From positions 3,423,411 to 3,487,410 of the forward strand of contig NC_006370.1 in the NCBI RefSeq assembly GCF_000196255.1: DNA of 64,000 nt, written 5' to 3'. This stretch comes from Photobacterium profundum SS9 (GTDB lineage: Bacteria > Pseudomonadota > Gammaproteobacteria > Enterobacterales > Vibrionaceae). Position 1 is the stretch's first letter. Each line of letters opens with the position of its first letter. The translations under genes were made by a program, and so were the position numbers. Below the pieces are notes generated by a model. The model had not been told where the DNA came from, ran no database searches, and saw only the letters and a list, made by a program, of their open reading frames with translations. Positions 28,939 through 42,367 of the stretch are shown here, piece by piece.

Positions 28939-29502
28939 ATGAAAACTATCCTCAAGATCCCAGGTCACATAGGGCTTGAGAGTGTTGATGTTTGGTTTCA
29001 AGATGAAGCACGATTCGGCCAACAGAACACCACAACAAGGGTTTGGGCAAAGACAGGAACACGTCCGCGCGTCATCAAACAGCAGCAGTTTGAATATGCG
29101 TATCTCTTTGGTTCTGTTTGTCCTAGCCGAGGCATTGGAGAAGCCATCGTTGTTCCTTGGAGCAATAAAGATGCGATGAAACTGCATCTTCAGCAAGTAT
29201 CAAGTGCGACAGAAAAAGGCAGGCATGCCGTTGTGATAATGGATGGTGCAGGATGGCATACCGAAGATACGGCACATAGTTTTCATAATATCAGTATCAT
29301 AAAGCTTCCTCCCTATTCACCAGAGCTCAATTCAATAGAACAAGTTTGGAGCTGGATGAGGCAACACCATTTAGCGAACCAAGCTTTTAAAGATTATGAT
29401 GAGATTCTTGATAAGGTGTGCAGTGCTTGGAATAGCTTTCTCAGTGACACGAAAAGAGTAACGAGGATGTGCGCAAGAAGCTGGATTAGCCTGACCAGTT
29501 AA
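28939..29502 (+). pseudogene. IS630-family transposase, DDE catalytic part
   Basis: 187 aa holding the catalytic triad context of IS630 enzymes: D in VWFQDEARFGQQ, D in HAVVIMDGAGWH and E in LPPYSPELNSIEQVWSW. The ATG at 28939 is an internal methionine of the full-length protein; without a shift from the first ORF it lacks the DNA-binding region. Whether an active protein is made depends on slippage at the upstream A run. Confidence 0.8.
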
Positions 29503-29529
29503 TTAGCTAGAATGGTATTACCTCAAAAC

Positions 29530-29612
29530 CAGCGCGCCCCACGGCGTGACAGGCCGCTAAGCTCTACAATAAATAGCCTAACCAACTGAACTACCACTCC
29601 GCAGTATCTATT
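29530..29612 (-). pseudogene. Decayed tRNA-Asp copy (5' half and anticodon arm)
   Basis: The stretch contains CGGCGTGACAGGCCG (anticodon arm, anticodon GTC on the minus strand) and CCAACTGAACTACCACTCCGC (D arm and 5' acceptor strand), identical to the functional gene at 29674-29750. A changed and lengthened segment lies between them, and the acceptor 3' side is replaced by IS630 DNA. It cannot fold as a tRNA. Confidence 0.75.
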
Positions 29613-29635
29613 CAGTTTCCATTTTCTACAGACGT

Positions 29636-29662
29636 AAAAAGCCCTAGTCTTTCGACTAGGGC
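29636..29662 (-). terminator. rrn operon terminator after tRNA-Asp
   Basis: GCCCTAGTC and GACTAGGGC form a stem around a TTTC-type loop (29641-29662); on the minus strand it is followed by five T residues. It closes the rRNA operon. Confidence 0.85.
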
Positions 29663-29673
29663 TTCTTCAATAA

Positions 29674-29750
29674 TGGCGGAGTGGACGGGATTCGAACCCG
29701 CGACCCCCGGCGTGACAGGCCGGTATTCTAACCAACTGAACTACCACTCC
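29674..29750 (-). tRNA. tRNA-Asp (GTC)
   Basis: 77 nt including encoded CCA (29674-29676). Acceptor GGAGTGG pairs with CCACTCC; D arm, anticodon loop CTGTCAC with anticodon GTC (29714-29716), and T loop GTTCGAATC are all standard. It is the last gene of the rRNA operon, about 35 bp after the distal 5S gene. Confidence 0.97.
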
Positions 29751-29783
29751 GCAGTGTCTATTCAGCATTTAAGCAATTGGGAA

Positions 29784-29900
29784 CTTGGCAATGACCTACT
29801 CTCACATGGGGAGACCCCACACTACCATCGGCGCAACTATATTTCACTTCTGAGTTCGGCATGGGATCAGGTGGTTCTATAGTGCTATTGTCGCCAAGTA
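29784..29900 (-). rRNA. rrf: 5S ribosomal RNA, distal copy
   Basis: Second of two tandem 5S genes. It keeps all universal blocks (CCGAACTCAGAAGTGAAA, GGTAGTGTGGGG) but differs from the proximal copy in helix I and helix II, where the changes preserve pairing (for example CTATA/TATAG instead of CTGTG/CGCAG). Ends are set by the terminal stem CTTGGC/GCCAAG. Confidence 0.92.
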
Positions 29901-29949
29901 AATTCTTTTACACAGTTCACGTTATTACTAACACAAACTTAAAATTGGG

Positions 29950-30066
29950 CGCCTGGCGATGCCCTACTCTCACATGGGGAGACCCCACACTACCATCGGC
30001 GCAACTGCGTTTCACTTCTGAGTTCGGCATGGGATCAGGTGGAGCCACAGCGCTATGGTCGCCAGA
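29950..30066 (-). rRNA. rrf: 5S ribosomal RNA, proximal copy
   Basis: A standard gammaproteobacterial 5S sequence (CTGGCGACCATAGCGCTGTG ... ATCGCCAG) located after 23S. Ends are estimated from the terminal stem. Confidence 0.94.
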
Positions 30067-30360
30067 CAAATTCTTTTCTCTCTCTTCCGTTTGCTAGAAA
30101 TACACGCTAACTGCATTGCCTGCCTCTCTCATTCAGTTATGTACTTCGTACACGCCTTCACTCGAATCGTTGGCGGCTTTGCTAGCCTGTTTTCTATCTG
30201 CACTACCCGTGCACAACAGAAAAGTAATAATCTGGGAAAGTTAACTAGTATCTCAGTACACTTCATTCAAGTGTTCGTGGAGTCCGTGACCTACAAGGAT
30301 GTAGGAAATACTGAACATCGTCTGGAACGATTTCAGTACAAAAACCCCTTGGGTGTTGTA
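30067..30360 (-). other. 23S-5S spacer
   Basis: About 290 bp with no gene. On the minus strand it follows the 23S 3' end (TTGGGTGTTTTGTA-like processing stem, complementary to sequence beyond the 23S 5' end: CATACAACACCC against GGGGTTGTATGG) and so holds one arm of the RNase III processing stem. Confidence 0.6.
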
Positions 30361-33261
<2,901 letters not shown>

Positions 33262-33606
33262 ATACAACCCCAAGAGGTTTCGTATGGCAACAACCAAGGT
33301 TTCTCTCTCCAGTTCTTTTTCAAGATCGAGAGAGGTTTGTTTTCGCCGGACTCTTCTTTTGTTTCCACTTTAAAAAAGTGAAGACAAAAACACAGACACT
33401 TGAATGTGTTTGTTTTGAGAACTCGTTTTTATGCCTTCTTTCGTAAAAGAAGTAATAAAAACATTTGTAATTGAATCCTAAGATTCAATTTACTAGTCAG
33501 CTTTCCAGATTGTTAAAGAACATGTGTTTTTTCTATCTCCTAAGAGATAAATAATCCACTTTCTAACCACACTCCACTCATGACGAGTCAGAATGCATTT
33601 AGAAAG
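33262..33606 (-). promoter_or_regulatory. tRNA-Ala to 23S spacer with boxA
   Basis: About 345 bp without a gene. It contains an antitermination boxA-like sequence on the minus strand (TGTTCTTTAACAAT, 33509-33522) and, next to 23S, the arm of the 23S processing stem. Confidence 0.7.
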
Positions 33607-33682
33607 TGGTGGAGCTATGCGGGATCGAACCGCAGACCTCCTGCGTGCAAGGCAGGCGCTCTCCCAGCTGAGCTATAACCCC
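33607..33682 (-). tRNA. tRNA-Ala (TGC)
   Basis: 76 nt with encoded CCA. GGGGTTATAGCTCAGCTGGG at the 5' end, anticodon TGC (33647-33649) in the loop CTTGCAC, T loop GTTCGATCC. It is in the usual 16S-23S spacer position. Confidence 0.97.
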
Positions 33683-33726
33683 AACGTTTCAAAAGACTGT
33701 TAACCACATTTCTCTGGGAGAGAAAG

Positions 33727-33803
<77 letters not shown>

Positions 33804-33811
33804 ATTTGAAT

Positions 33812-33884
33812 CTCGTTCACTTGAACCACCGACCTCACCACTTTTACAAGGGCATGGGGTGCTAACAATCCGAACTAAAGACCC
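33812..33884 (-). pseudogene. Decayed tRNA-Ile copy
   Basis: Next to tRNA-Ile the sequence CACTTGAACCACCGACCTCA is repeated exactly, followed by a scrambled anticodon region (CACTTTTACAAGGGCATGGGG) and ending in AAAGACCCA in place of CAGACCCA. The anticodon stem and acceptor pairing are lost, so this is a relic of a tandem tRNA-Ile duplication or recombination. Confidence 0.75.
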
Positions 33885-33957
33885 AAGTCTTTCACGTTCT
33901 TTGACATTTTAACCAAGCAATCTGTGTGGACACTGCATCAAACAATAAATCTTTTGG

Positions 33958-35532
<1,575 letters not shown>

Positions 35533-35731
35533 AAGTTCTGTTGATTCTCTGCTTAATAAAAAGCTTCGAATCGGCTCAATGATTTTTACTGATATTCTTG
35601 TTTCGTTTCTTCTTGCGAAGAAATGAAGCATAAATTGACTGTGTCATCTTTCGATGATTAAGGTCACTCAGTTCATTGATAAATCTTTCGACTTAAAATT
35701 TCACGAGTGCCCACACAGATTGCATGGTCAA

Positions 35732-35745
35732 ATTGTTAAAGAACA
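35732..35745 (-). promoter_or_regulatory. rrn leader boxA antitermination site
   Basis: On the minus strand TGTTCTTTAACAAT matches the rrn boxA consensus TGCTCTTTAACAAT. It lies between the P1 promoter and 16S, as expected for Nus-factor antitermination. Confidence 0.8.
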
Positions 35746-35795
35746 TACTGACTATGTTGCTGGCTAAGCGCCGTGCTCCGTGTCAGTGAGGTCGC

Positions 35796-35823
35796 ATTAT
35801 AGGGAGTTTTATGAGAGTGACAA
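35796..35823 (-). promoter_or_regulatory. rrn P1 promoter
   Basis: On the minus strand TTGTCA (35823-35818) and TATAAT (35801-35796) are 16 bp apart, followed by the GC-rich discriminator GCGACCTCACTGACACGG, closely like E. coli rrnB P1. AT-rich sequence upstream fits an UP element. Expected regulation: growth rate, ppGpp/DksA and Fis. Confidence 0.9.
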
Positions 35824-35924
35824 CACTTAAATTCACTTTATTAACCGTTCGAACAATTGTTAAACAATCAGCTTTAAAATTGGAAATAAAACGAACAACA
35901 CTAGCAATATTCCTCCTTCTAAAT

Positions 35925-35959
35925 TAAAAAGCGCCTTGCTGCCAGGCAACAAGGCGCTA
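35925..35959 (-). terminator. clpB terminator
   Basis: AGCGCCTTG (35930-35938) and CAAGGCGCT (35950-35958), with an inner GCC/GGC pairing, followed on the minus strand by a run of T residues. Confidence 0.85.
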
Positions 35960-35970
35960 CTTCAATAGCT

Positions 35971-38544
35971 TTATTGCTTCGTTACCAGATGCTCATCTTC
36001 AATCAGTAAGTCGATTGGCTTACCTGTCTCCAACTTACCAGAGAGGATCTCTTGAGCGAGAGGGTTCTCTATATACTGTTGAATAGCACGCTTTAATGGT
36101 CGCGCACCGTATACAGGGTCAAAACCAGCTTTCGCAACAAAGTCTAAAGCACTTTCTTGAACCGTCAGTTCGTAGTCTTTTTCTTTTAAACGATTAACTA
36201 AACGCTCAATTTGAATGCTAGCAATGTGTTTAATATTTTCTTGCCCTAACGGATGGAAAACAACAGTCTCATCGACTCGGTTGATAAATTCAGGTCGAAA
36301 GTACTGACTAACAACCTCAAGTACCATATTTTTGATACCTTCATAGTTTAAATTACCAAAATTTTCCTGAATCCGATCTGAACCAAGATTAGAGGTCATG
36401 ATGATAACGGTATTTCGAAAATCAACCGTACGCCCCTGCCCATCAGTCAATCGACCATCATCCAGTACTTGCAGTAAAATATTGAAAACATCAGGATGTG
36501 CTTTCTCGACTTCATCCAACAAAATGACAGAATAAGGACGACGACGAACCGCTTCAGTTAAATAGCCGCCTTCTTCATAACCAACATAACCAGGAGGTGC
36601 CCCGACTAACCGTGCAACAGAATGCTTTTCCATAAATTCTGACATGTCGATACGCACCATGTTGTCTTCACTATCAAACATGAAGTTTGCCAGTGTTTTA
36701 CACAGTTCCGTTTTACCCACACCAGTTGGACCTAAGAATAAGAACGATCCAATCGGACGGTTCGGATCTGACAAACCAGCACGACTTCGTCTAATGGCAT
36801 TCGCCACAGCCTCGACCGCTTCATTTTGTCCTATTACACGTTGATGTAATTCATCTTCCATACGCAATAACTTATCACGTTCGCCTTCCAGCATTTTGGC
36901 GACAGGAATACCAGTTTGCTTAGAGAGTACTTCTGCTATTTCAGCATCCGTAACCTTGTTCTTCAATAAGCTCATTTCTTGCATTTCTGCTTGAGCTGCT
37001 AGATCCAGTTGCTTTTCGAGTTCCGGTATTTTGCCATACTGCAATTCTGACATACGGTTCAGATCACCAGCTCGTCGCGCAACCTCCATATTCATACGTG
37101 CTTGCTCAAGTTCAGATTTAATATGTTGAGTACCAGAAAGGGCGGCTTTTTCAGCATTCCACACTTCTTCTAGTTCTGCATATTCACGTTCTTTAACATC
37201 AAGTTCTTCACAAATATCATTAAGGCGTTTTTGACTTGCCGCATCACTCTCTTTACTGAGTGCTTGCTGTTCAATTTTTAATTGAATAATTCGACGCTCT
37301 AAACGATCGAGCGATTCAGGCTTTGAATCAATTTGCATGCGAATACTCGACGCAGCTTCATCAATCAAATCGATCGCTTTATCGGGTAACTGTCGATCTG
37401 AGACATAGCGATGTGATAAACGCGCCGCCGCAACGATGGCAGGATCGGTAATTTCGACATGGTGATGCAATTCATAGCGCTCTTTCAGGCCTCGTAGAAT
37501 AGCTATCGTGTCTTCTACTGTCGGTTCATCCACCAGCACTTTTTGGAAACGACGCTCTAGCGCTGCATCTTTCTCTATATATTGTCGATATTCATCAAGG
37601 GTTGTGGCGCCTACACAATGTAATTCACCCCGTGCTAATGCCGGTTTTAGCATATTACCAGCATCCATTGAGCCTTCGCCTTTACCCGCTCCAACCATGG
37701 TGTGTAATTCATCAATGAATAAAATCACACTGCCTTCTTCTTGAGAAAGTTCGTTTAAGACTGATTTTAAACGCTCTTCAAACTCTCCTCGATATTTAGC
37801 ACCAGCAATCAAAGAGCCCATATCTAGAGAAAGTACCCGTTTATGACGTAGCCCCTCAGGTACTTCACCATTCACAATTCGCTGGGCTAGCCCTTCAACA
37901 ATGGCTGTTTTACCTACACCAGGTTGACCAATAATAACGGGGTTATTTTTAGTTCTGCGCTGAAGCACTTGGATGGTGCGGCGTATTTCATCATCACGCC
38001 CAATAACAGGATCGAGCTTGCCTTGCTCTGCCCGTTCCGTTAAATCAATGGTGAATTTTTCTAATGCTTGACGATTTTCTTCCGCATTTTGATCATCGAC
38101 TTTTTGTCCACCACGTACCTGATTAATAGCTTGTTCAATTTTAGCCGCTGTTAAGCCGAGTTCTTTTAGCAGTTTACCTAACGAACCTTTGTCATCGACA
38201 GCCGCCAAAATAAATAATTCTGATGAAATGAATTTGTCTTTACGTTTCTGAGCCAACTTATCACACATATTCAGCAATAAGCCCATATCGTTTGATAACT
38301 GCACTTCACCGCCAATACCCGTTACTTTAGGTAAATGATCGAGTAACTCCCCTAAGCGCGAACGTAACTGAGAGATATCGACATTCAACATTGTTAGCAA
38401 CGGACGAATAGTACTTCCATCCTGATTAAGTAACGCCACCATCAGGTGTGCTGGTTCGATGTACTGATGATCTCGCCCTAAAGCCAACGACTGTCCATCA
38501 AATATCGCCATTTGAAATTTGCTTGTAAATCGGTCAAGACGCAT
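35971..38544 (-). CDS. clpB: ATP-dependent disaggregase ClpB
   Basis: A hexameric AAA+ chaperone that, with DnaK, pulls proteins out of aggregates. 857 aa. Order of domains: N domain, NBD1 with Walker A GQPGVGKT near residue 205 and Walker [11 protein letters not shown], the coiled-coil middle domain (about 410-525), NBD2 with [11 protein letters not shown] near 605 and [11 protein letters not shown]. The start at 38544 (MRLDRF) is preferred over one 12 bp upstream because it matches E. coli and has GGGAGAA before it. The order rluD-pgeF-clpB-rrn is the same as in E. coli. Confidence 0.97.
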   Translation of the reverse strand: MRLDRFTSKFQMAIFDGQSLALGRDHQYIEPAHLMVALLNQDGSTIRPLLTMLNVDISQLRSRLGELLDHLPKVTGIGGEVQLSNDMGLLLNMCDKLAQKRKDKFISSELFILAAVDDKGSLGKLLKELGLTAAKIEQAINQVRGGQKVDDQNAEENRQALEKFTIDLTERAEQGKLDPVIGRDDEIRRTIQVLQRRTKNNPVIIGQPGVGKTAIVEGLAQRIVNGEVPEGLRHKRVLSLDMGSLIAGAKYRGEFEERLKSVLNELSQEEGSVILFIDELHTMVGAGKGEGSMDAGNMLKPALARGELHCVGATTLDEYRQYIEKDAALERRFQKVLVDEPTVEDTIAILRGLKERYELHHHVEITDPAIVAAARLSHRYVSDRQLPDKAIDLIDEAASSIRMQIDSKPESLDRLERRIIQLKIEQQALSKESDAASQKRLNDICEELDVKEREYAELEEVWNAEKAALSGTQHIKSELEQARMNMEVARRAGDLNRMSELQYGKIPELEKQLDLAAQAEMQEMSLLKNKVTDAEIAEVLSKQTGIPVAKMLEGERDKLLRMEDELHQRVIGQNEAVEAVANAIRRSRAGLSDPNRPIGSFLFLGPTGVGKTELCKTLANFMFDSEDNMVRIDMSEFMEKHSVARLVGAPPGYVGYEEGGYLTEAVRRRPYSVILLDEVEKAHPDVFNILLQVLDDGRLTDGQGRTVDFRNTVIIMTSNLGSDRIQENFGNLNYEGIKNMVLEVVSQYFRPEFINRVDETVVFHPLGQENIKHIASIQIERLVNRLKEKDYELTVQESALDFVAKAGFDPVYGARPLKRAIQQYIENPLAQEILSGKLETGKPIDLLIEDEHLVTKQ

Positions 38545-38586
38545 GAGTTCTCCCAATATTTGATTAACTACTTACCTATAAAGTAT

Positions 38587-38613
38587 ATGGATGCCCTGAA
38601 CATTTTTTTCAAG
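38587..38613 (-). promoter_or_regulatory. Candidate heat-shock (sigma-32) promoter of clpB
   Basis: On the minus strand CTTGAA (38613-38608) is followed after 11 bp by GGGCATCCAT (38596-38587). The first box is the sigma-32 consensus; the second fits CCCCATNT only in part, so this is a suggestion based on position about 45-70 bp before clpB. Confidence 0.45.
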
Positions 38614-38831
38614 CATTCATCACAAGGATTCGCAACTAACTATAAAATAACCCAACACCATCGTTATGGTTTCTGTATCGATAACAAGTGTTATCCCTAC
38701 AGTGTCTCTTCTATGAGAAAGATAGACTATTTAACCTTAAAAAATAAACAGAATGGCAAACCCTATATTGACAACTCTTTATGGGGCGACATACCATAAA
38801 TAAAACGTCATTCGGTACAGAGAGAAATCAT

Positions 38832-39209
38832 ATGTTCAAGAAGAGTCTAATAACAGTCGCGGTGGCATTAACAGTATTGGCTTCATCTACTGGCGCAATG
38901 GCACAACGAGATATTCAAGAAAAAAGACAAGATGTACGCCAAGAGGCGCGCATTGAAAATCGAACAGAAGATAGAATTGATAATCGTCGTAACCCAACGA
39001 CAGTGGCAACAGCAAATACCGTGGTTATTATTCAAGGGGCAATGGTTCGCACTGTAAGCTATAACGGCATCGTATTATTGCATGACACAATCAACCAACG
39101 TTTCTACCGCGCAAAGAATAACGGTTATGAAATTTATACCGTTCCTTATGGCGCTAAAGTGATTGAGCTATCAATGGCAAACCCGACCAATATAACGTTG
39201 ATCCACTAA
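38832..39209 (+). CDS. Small exported protein of unknown function
   Basis: 125 aa. Start chosen at 38832 (MFKKSLITVAVALTVL) because it gives a clean signal peptide, with likely cleavage after GAMA near residue 24, and GAGAG stands upstream. The mature protein has a charged, Gln/Arg/Glu/Asp-rich region (RDIQEKRQDVRQEARIENRT) and then a hydrophobic beta-type domain ending in VPYGAKVIELSMANPTNITL. The last part slightly resembles DUF6515 proteins; that is a guess. It interrupts a gene order (clpB-pgeF) otherwise kept in E. coli and lies on the opposite strand. Confidence 0.7.
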   Translation: MFKKSLITVAVALTVLASSTGAMAQRDIQEKRQDVRQEARIENRTEDRIDNRRNPTTVATANTVVIIQGAMVRTVSYNGIVLLHDTINQRFYRAKNNGYEIYTVPYGAKVIELSMANPTNITLIH

Positions 39210-39261
39210 TATTCTTATTTGCAGAACCTGATTGACGAACTCAGATTCATTTGCTGCGAAT

Positions 39262-39308
39262 AAAAAAGGCTCTGTTGCACTTATTCTATTACTCAACAGA
39301 GCCTTTTT
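39262..39308. terminator. Bidirectional terminator
   Basis: AAGGCTCTGTTG and CAACAGAGCCTT form a strong stem around a 15-nt loop, with A and T runs outside; shared by the convergent exported-protein gene and pgeF. Confidence 0.85.
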
Positions 39309-39327
39309 CAAAACAACTTTATCAGCA

Positions 39328-40080
39328 TTAATCTAACCAAATTAACGACGCTTGCCGGCCAGTGATTGGTTCGCGACGGTATGAATAAAACAGTTCAGGT
39401 TCATTCACTGTACAGTGATCACCACCATATACCTGCGTGATGCCGTACTGTTGTAAACGCTGCGTGGCTAACAAATAAATATTCGCCAACCATTTATCGT
39501 TACCGCTTTGACCATCAACCACTTTAGTCTGTGGTGTAAATGCTAATTTCGCTTGTGGATCAACAGCCATAAATTGCTGTCGAACTTCACCACCAACTTC
39601 AAACGCTGTTGGTCCAATCGCAGGGCCAAGCCAGGCCATGATTTCATTGGGCGGCACTGAAAATTTATCCAATGCGGCTTCAATAATCCCACCAGCTAGG
39701 CCTCGCCACCCTGCATGTACAGCCGCCACTTGTGTTCCGTCTTTGTCACACAACAGCACAGGTAAGCAATCAGCAGTCATAATGACACATGCTAAATCAG
39801 GTTCACGGCTATAACTGCCATCCGCATCGATTAACCCTGTAAGAGGCTGCTTCAGATCGATCACCTTGCTACTGTGAATTTGATTAAGCCAAGCAGGAAC
39901 CTGAACTAAACCCAATTCACGTTGCAATAAGCTTCGATTCTGTTGAACACGTTCTGTGTCATCCCCGACATGTAAACCAAGGTTTAAGCCATCATAAGGT
40001 GCAAGACTAACGCCCCCCTTACGGGTAGTGCTGACAGCTTTAACACGCTTAGGTGCTGGCCAATCGGGGATTATCAACAT
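39328..40080 (-). CDS. pgeF: Multicopper-type laccase-fold purine nucleoside phosphorylase PgeF/YfiH
   Basis: 250-aa protein of the YfiH/PgeF (laccase-domain) family. Members have been described as purine nucleoside phosphorylases/adenosine deaminases and as editors of peptidoglycan precursors. The conserved metal ligands are visible in TADCLPVLLCD and VHAGWRGLAGGI, with a later GGDHCTVNEPELFYSYRR block. It begins 1 bp after the rluD stop, so it is translated with rluD. Confidence 0.9.
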   Translation of the reverse strand: MLIIPDWPAPKRVKAVSTTRKGGVSLAPYDGLNLGLHVGDDTERVQQNRSLLQRELGLVQVPAWLNQIHSSKVIDLKQPLTGLIDADGSYSREPDLACVIMTADCLPVLLCDKDGTQVAAVHAGWRGLAGGIIEAALDKFSVPPNEIMAWLGPAIGPTAFEVGGEVRQQFMAVDPQAKLAFTPQTKVVDGQSGNDKWLANIYLLATQRLQQYGITQVYGGDHCTVNEPELFYSYRREPITGRQASLIWLD

Positions 40081-40081
40081 A

Positions 40082-41056
40082 TTAGAAGTCGTCTTCGTCG
40101 TTTTCGATTTTATCTTTACGAAGAATATCGATCATCGCAAGAATATCGTTTGGCAACGGAGCACGCCATTCCATTAGCTCACCTGTAATTGGGTGAGATA
40201 AACGTAGCATACGTGCGTGCAACGCCTGACGGTCGAATGAACGCAATGCTAAGATCAGCTCATCAGATGCATGACGTGGTGGACGAGGACGACCACCATA
40301 TATTGCATCACCCACTAGCGGATGACTCATATACGACATATGAACACGGATCTGGTGTGTACGACCCGTTTCAAGACGAAGTACTAAACGTGTATGTTCA
40401 CGGAAGTGTTCAGCCACACGATAGTGTGTAATCGCTGGCTTACCTAATTCGTGAACAGCCATACAAATACGCTTAGTCGCATGACGACCGATCGGCTTTT
40501 CAACTGTGCCGCCTCCCGTCATTTTACCCATCGCGATAGCTTCGTATTCACGAGTGATCTTACGTTTTTGTAATGCGCGTACTAAACGTGTTTGTGCTTG
40601 AATGGTTTTAGCAACCACCATCAAACCCGTAGTGTCTTTATCAAGACGGTGCACAATACCGGCACGTGGTACTTCAGCCAATGCAGGGCAATGAAATAAC
40701 AAAGCGTTAAGTACTGTGCGGTCAGGCGTACCTGCACCAGGGTGAACAACAAAATCACGCGGCTTATTGATTACAAGGATGTGTTCATCTTCATAAACAA
40801 TATCAAGCGGGATGTCTTGTGCCACCCAACGGACTTCATCTTCGATCTCAGCTTTTATGAATAATTCTTCGCCACCCATCATTTTTAGACGAGGTTTATT
40901 GACGATTTCACCATTCACTGAAACCATGTTCTTCAAAATCCATTCTTTAACACGTGAACGTGAGTAGTCTGGATATAATTCAGCGATAACCTGATCTAGG
41001 CGCATGCCCAGTTGGCTATCATTTACTGTATTTGTTAACTCTATTTGCTGGGCCAT
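40082..41056 (-). CDS. rluD: 23S rRNA pseudouridine synthase RluD
   Basis: Makes pseudouridines 1911, 1915 and 1917 in helix 69 of 23S rRNA, needed for normal ribosome assembly. 324 aa. N-terminal S4-like domain (RLDQVIAELYPDYSRSRVKE), then the RluA-family catalytic domain with the active-site Asp in HRLDKDTTGLMV. Divergent from bamD and first gene of rluD-pgeF(-clpB). Confidence 0.96.
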   Translation of the reverse strand: MAQQIELTNTVNDSQLGMRLDQVIAELYPDYSRSRVKEWILKNMVSVNGEIVNKPRLKMMGGEELFIKAEIEDEVRWVAQDIPLDIVYEDEHILVINKPRDFVVHPGAGTPDRTVLNALLFHCPALAEVPRAGIVHRLDKDTTGLMVVAKTIQAQTRLVRALQKRKITREYEAIAMGKMTGGGTVEKPIGRHATKRICMAVHELGKPAITHYRVAEHFREHTRLVLRLETGRTHQIRVHMSYMSHPLVGDAIYGGRPRPPRHASDELILALRSFDRQALHARMLRLSHPITGELMEWRAPLPNDILAMIDILRKDKIENDEDDF

Positions 41057-41223
41057 AGCGAACTTTTTTAAAAAGCGTGGGACTAATTGCCATACGCTGC
41101 GTAAAATATACCAAGCTAAAAACTAACCGTGGTATAACCTAATAGTCTCATTGTATCTGTTAACGGCTCTTACCGTAATGGATCCGCAGAAATAAAATTT
41201 TTTTCAAGGAAGCTGACGCCGTA

Positions 41224-41952
41224 ATGAAACGCCTGACAATCACGACTCTTCTTGCCGTAGCCATTCTTTCAGGCTGTTCAAGTACTGAAGAAGTTGTACC
41301 CGATGTTCCGCCAGCAGAGCTCTATGTTACTGCTCAACAAGCATTACAGAGTGGTAGCTGGACAACAGCTATCGAACGTTTAGAGACTTTAGACTCGCGT
41401 TATCCTTTTGGAGCGTACTCTGAACAAGTCCAATTAGACCTCATTTATGCTTACTACAAAAATGATGATTTGGCTTTAGGTGAAGCGACAATTGCACGTT
41501 TCAACCGTCTAAACCCAGCTCATGAGAAGTCTGACTGGGTGCTTTATATGCGCGGATTAACGCAAATGGCACAAGATCGCAGCTTCATGCATGATATTTT
41601 TAGTATCGATCGCCATGACCGAGATCCTGAACCAGCACGTAAAGCCTTCCGTGACTTTAAACGTTTGTTAGATCGATACCCTAATAGTCAATATGCCGCA
41701 GATGCTAAAGCTCGGATGATTTTCATTAAGAATCGTCTTGCTGATTACGATCTAGCAACGGTTGATTTTTATATTCGCCGTGAAGCATGGATTGCCGCTA
41801 TAAACCGCAGCCAGCAAATTCAGAAGTTATACCCTGATACACAGGCTGCACGTAAATCGCTCCCATTAATGCTAACAGCCTACGAAAAATTAGGTTTACA
41901 AGAGCCAATAGAAAACACGAAAAAGCTGATTGCGTTAAACCCAGTCAACTAA
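41224..41952 (+). CDS. bamD: Outer-membrane assembly lipoprotein BamD
   Basis: An essential lipoprotein of the BAM complex that inserts beta-barrel proteins. 242 aa. Lipobox LSGC with lipidation at Cys18, then TPR-like repeats (LYVTAQQALQSGSWTTAIER, KAFRDFKRLLDRYPNSQYA). Ser after Cys fits outer-membrane sorting. Ends in a strong terminator. Confidence 0.96.
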   Translation: MKRLTITTLLAVAILSGCSSTEEVVPDVPPAELYVTAQQALQSGSWTTAIERLETLDSRYPFGAYSEQVQLDLIYAYYKNDDLALGEATIARFNRLNPAHEKSDWVLYMRGLTQMAQDRSFMHDIFSIDRHDRDPEPARKAFRDFKRLLDRYPNSQYAADAKARMIFIKNRLADYDLATVDFYIRREAWIAAINRSQQIQKLYPDTQAARKSLPLMLTAYEKLGLQEPIENTKKLIALNPVN

Positions 41953-41980
41953 ATGCCCTTGTGGTATGAGTCAAATATGC

Positions 41981-42009
41981 AAACGGCAGCCACTTGGCTG
42001 CCGTTTTTG
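41981..42009 (+). terminator. bamD terminator
   Basis: AAACGGCAGCC (41981-41991) and GGCTGCCGTTT (41996-42006) around ACTT, followed by T residues. Confidence 0.9.
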
Positions 42010-42283
42010 TATTCGTAAAGAATGAATATTCAGTTCAAGTAATAAAAGAGAGAGAGAAATACATGATATTGCGATTAACGCCTAAATAGTCACACGGTTA
42101 AACTTCGTTCAAACTCATGTTTTAAATCGAGAAACTTCCCTAGTTAGCACAAGCCACCAGCATCTCTAGTTCCTTCATACTGCCTTAAATATCTAGTCCT
42201 CGACAAGCACTTTATTGATAGTTTTTATTAAAAAATAAAACTTGGTCACAGAATTTTTTCTATTTATCTTTTAAAGACCAAAG

Positions 42284-42325
42284 TGTGATGCATATCACAT
42301 TATAAAGCCGGGATTTTAGTAATCT
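42284..42325 (+). promoter_or_regulatory. CRP site and class II promoter of raiA
   Basis: TGTGATGCATATCACA (42284-42299) is a perfect TGTGA-N6-TCACA palindrome. A -10-like TAATCT lies at 42320-42325, giving a start near 42332 and placing the CRP site centre near -41, the class II activator position. The remaining bamD-raiA space (41953-42283) holds the bamD terminator and otherwise nothing recognised. Confidence 0.75.
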
Positions 42326-42367
42326 GAAGTTAACCCAACAAGGGGTAGCACAAGAGGAAAGATAATT

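Larger units (their letters stand above)
28407..29517 (+). mobile_element. IS630-family insertion sequence
   Basis: The left end TACCATTCTAG and the right end CTAGAATGGTA are inverted repeats, continued by partly matching TTAA-rich sequence. Both ends adjoin TA, consistent with the TA target duplication of IS630/Tc1-mariner elements. Its two ORFs together encode a whole IS630 transposase interrupted by a frameshift. The element lies inside a decayed tRNA-Asp copy. Confidence 0.85.

Noticed and set aside
38512..38799. 95-aa ORF on the plus strand
   Set aside because: It overlaps the clpB start and promoter, has no credible ribosome site or homology, and competes with the well-supported clpB.
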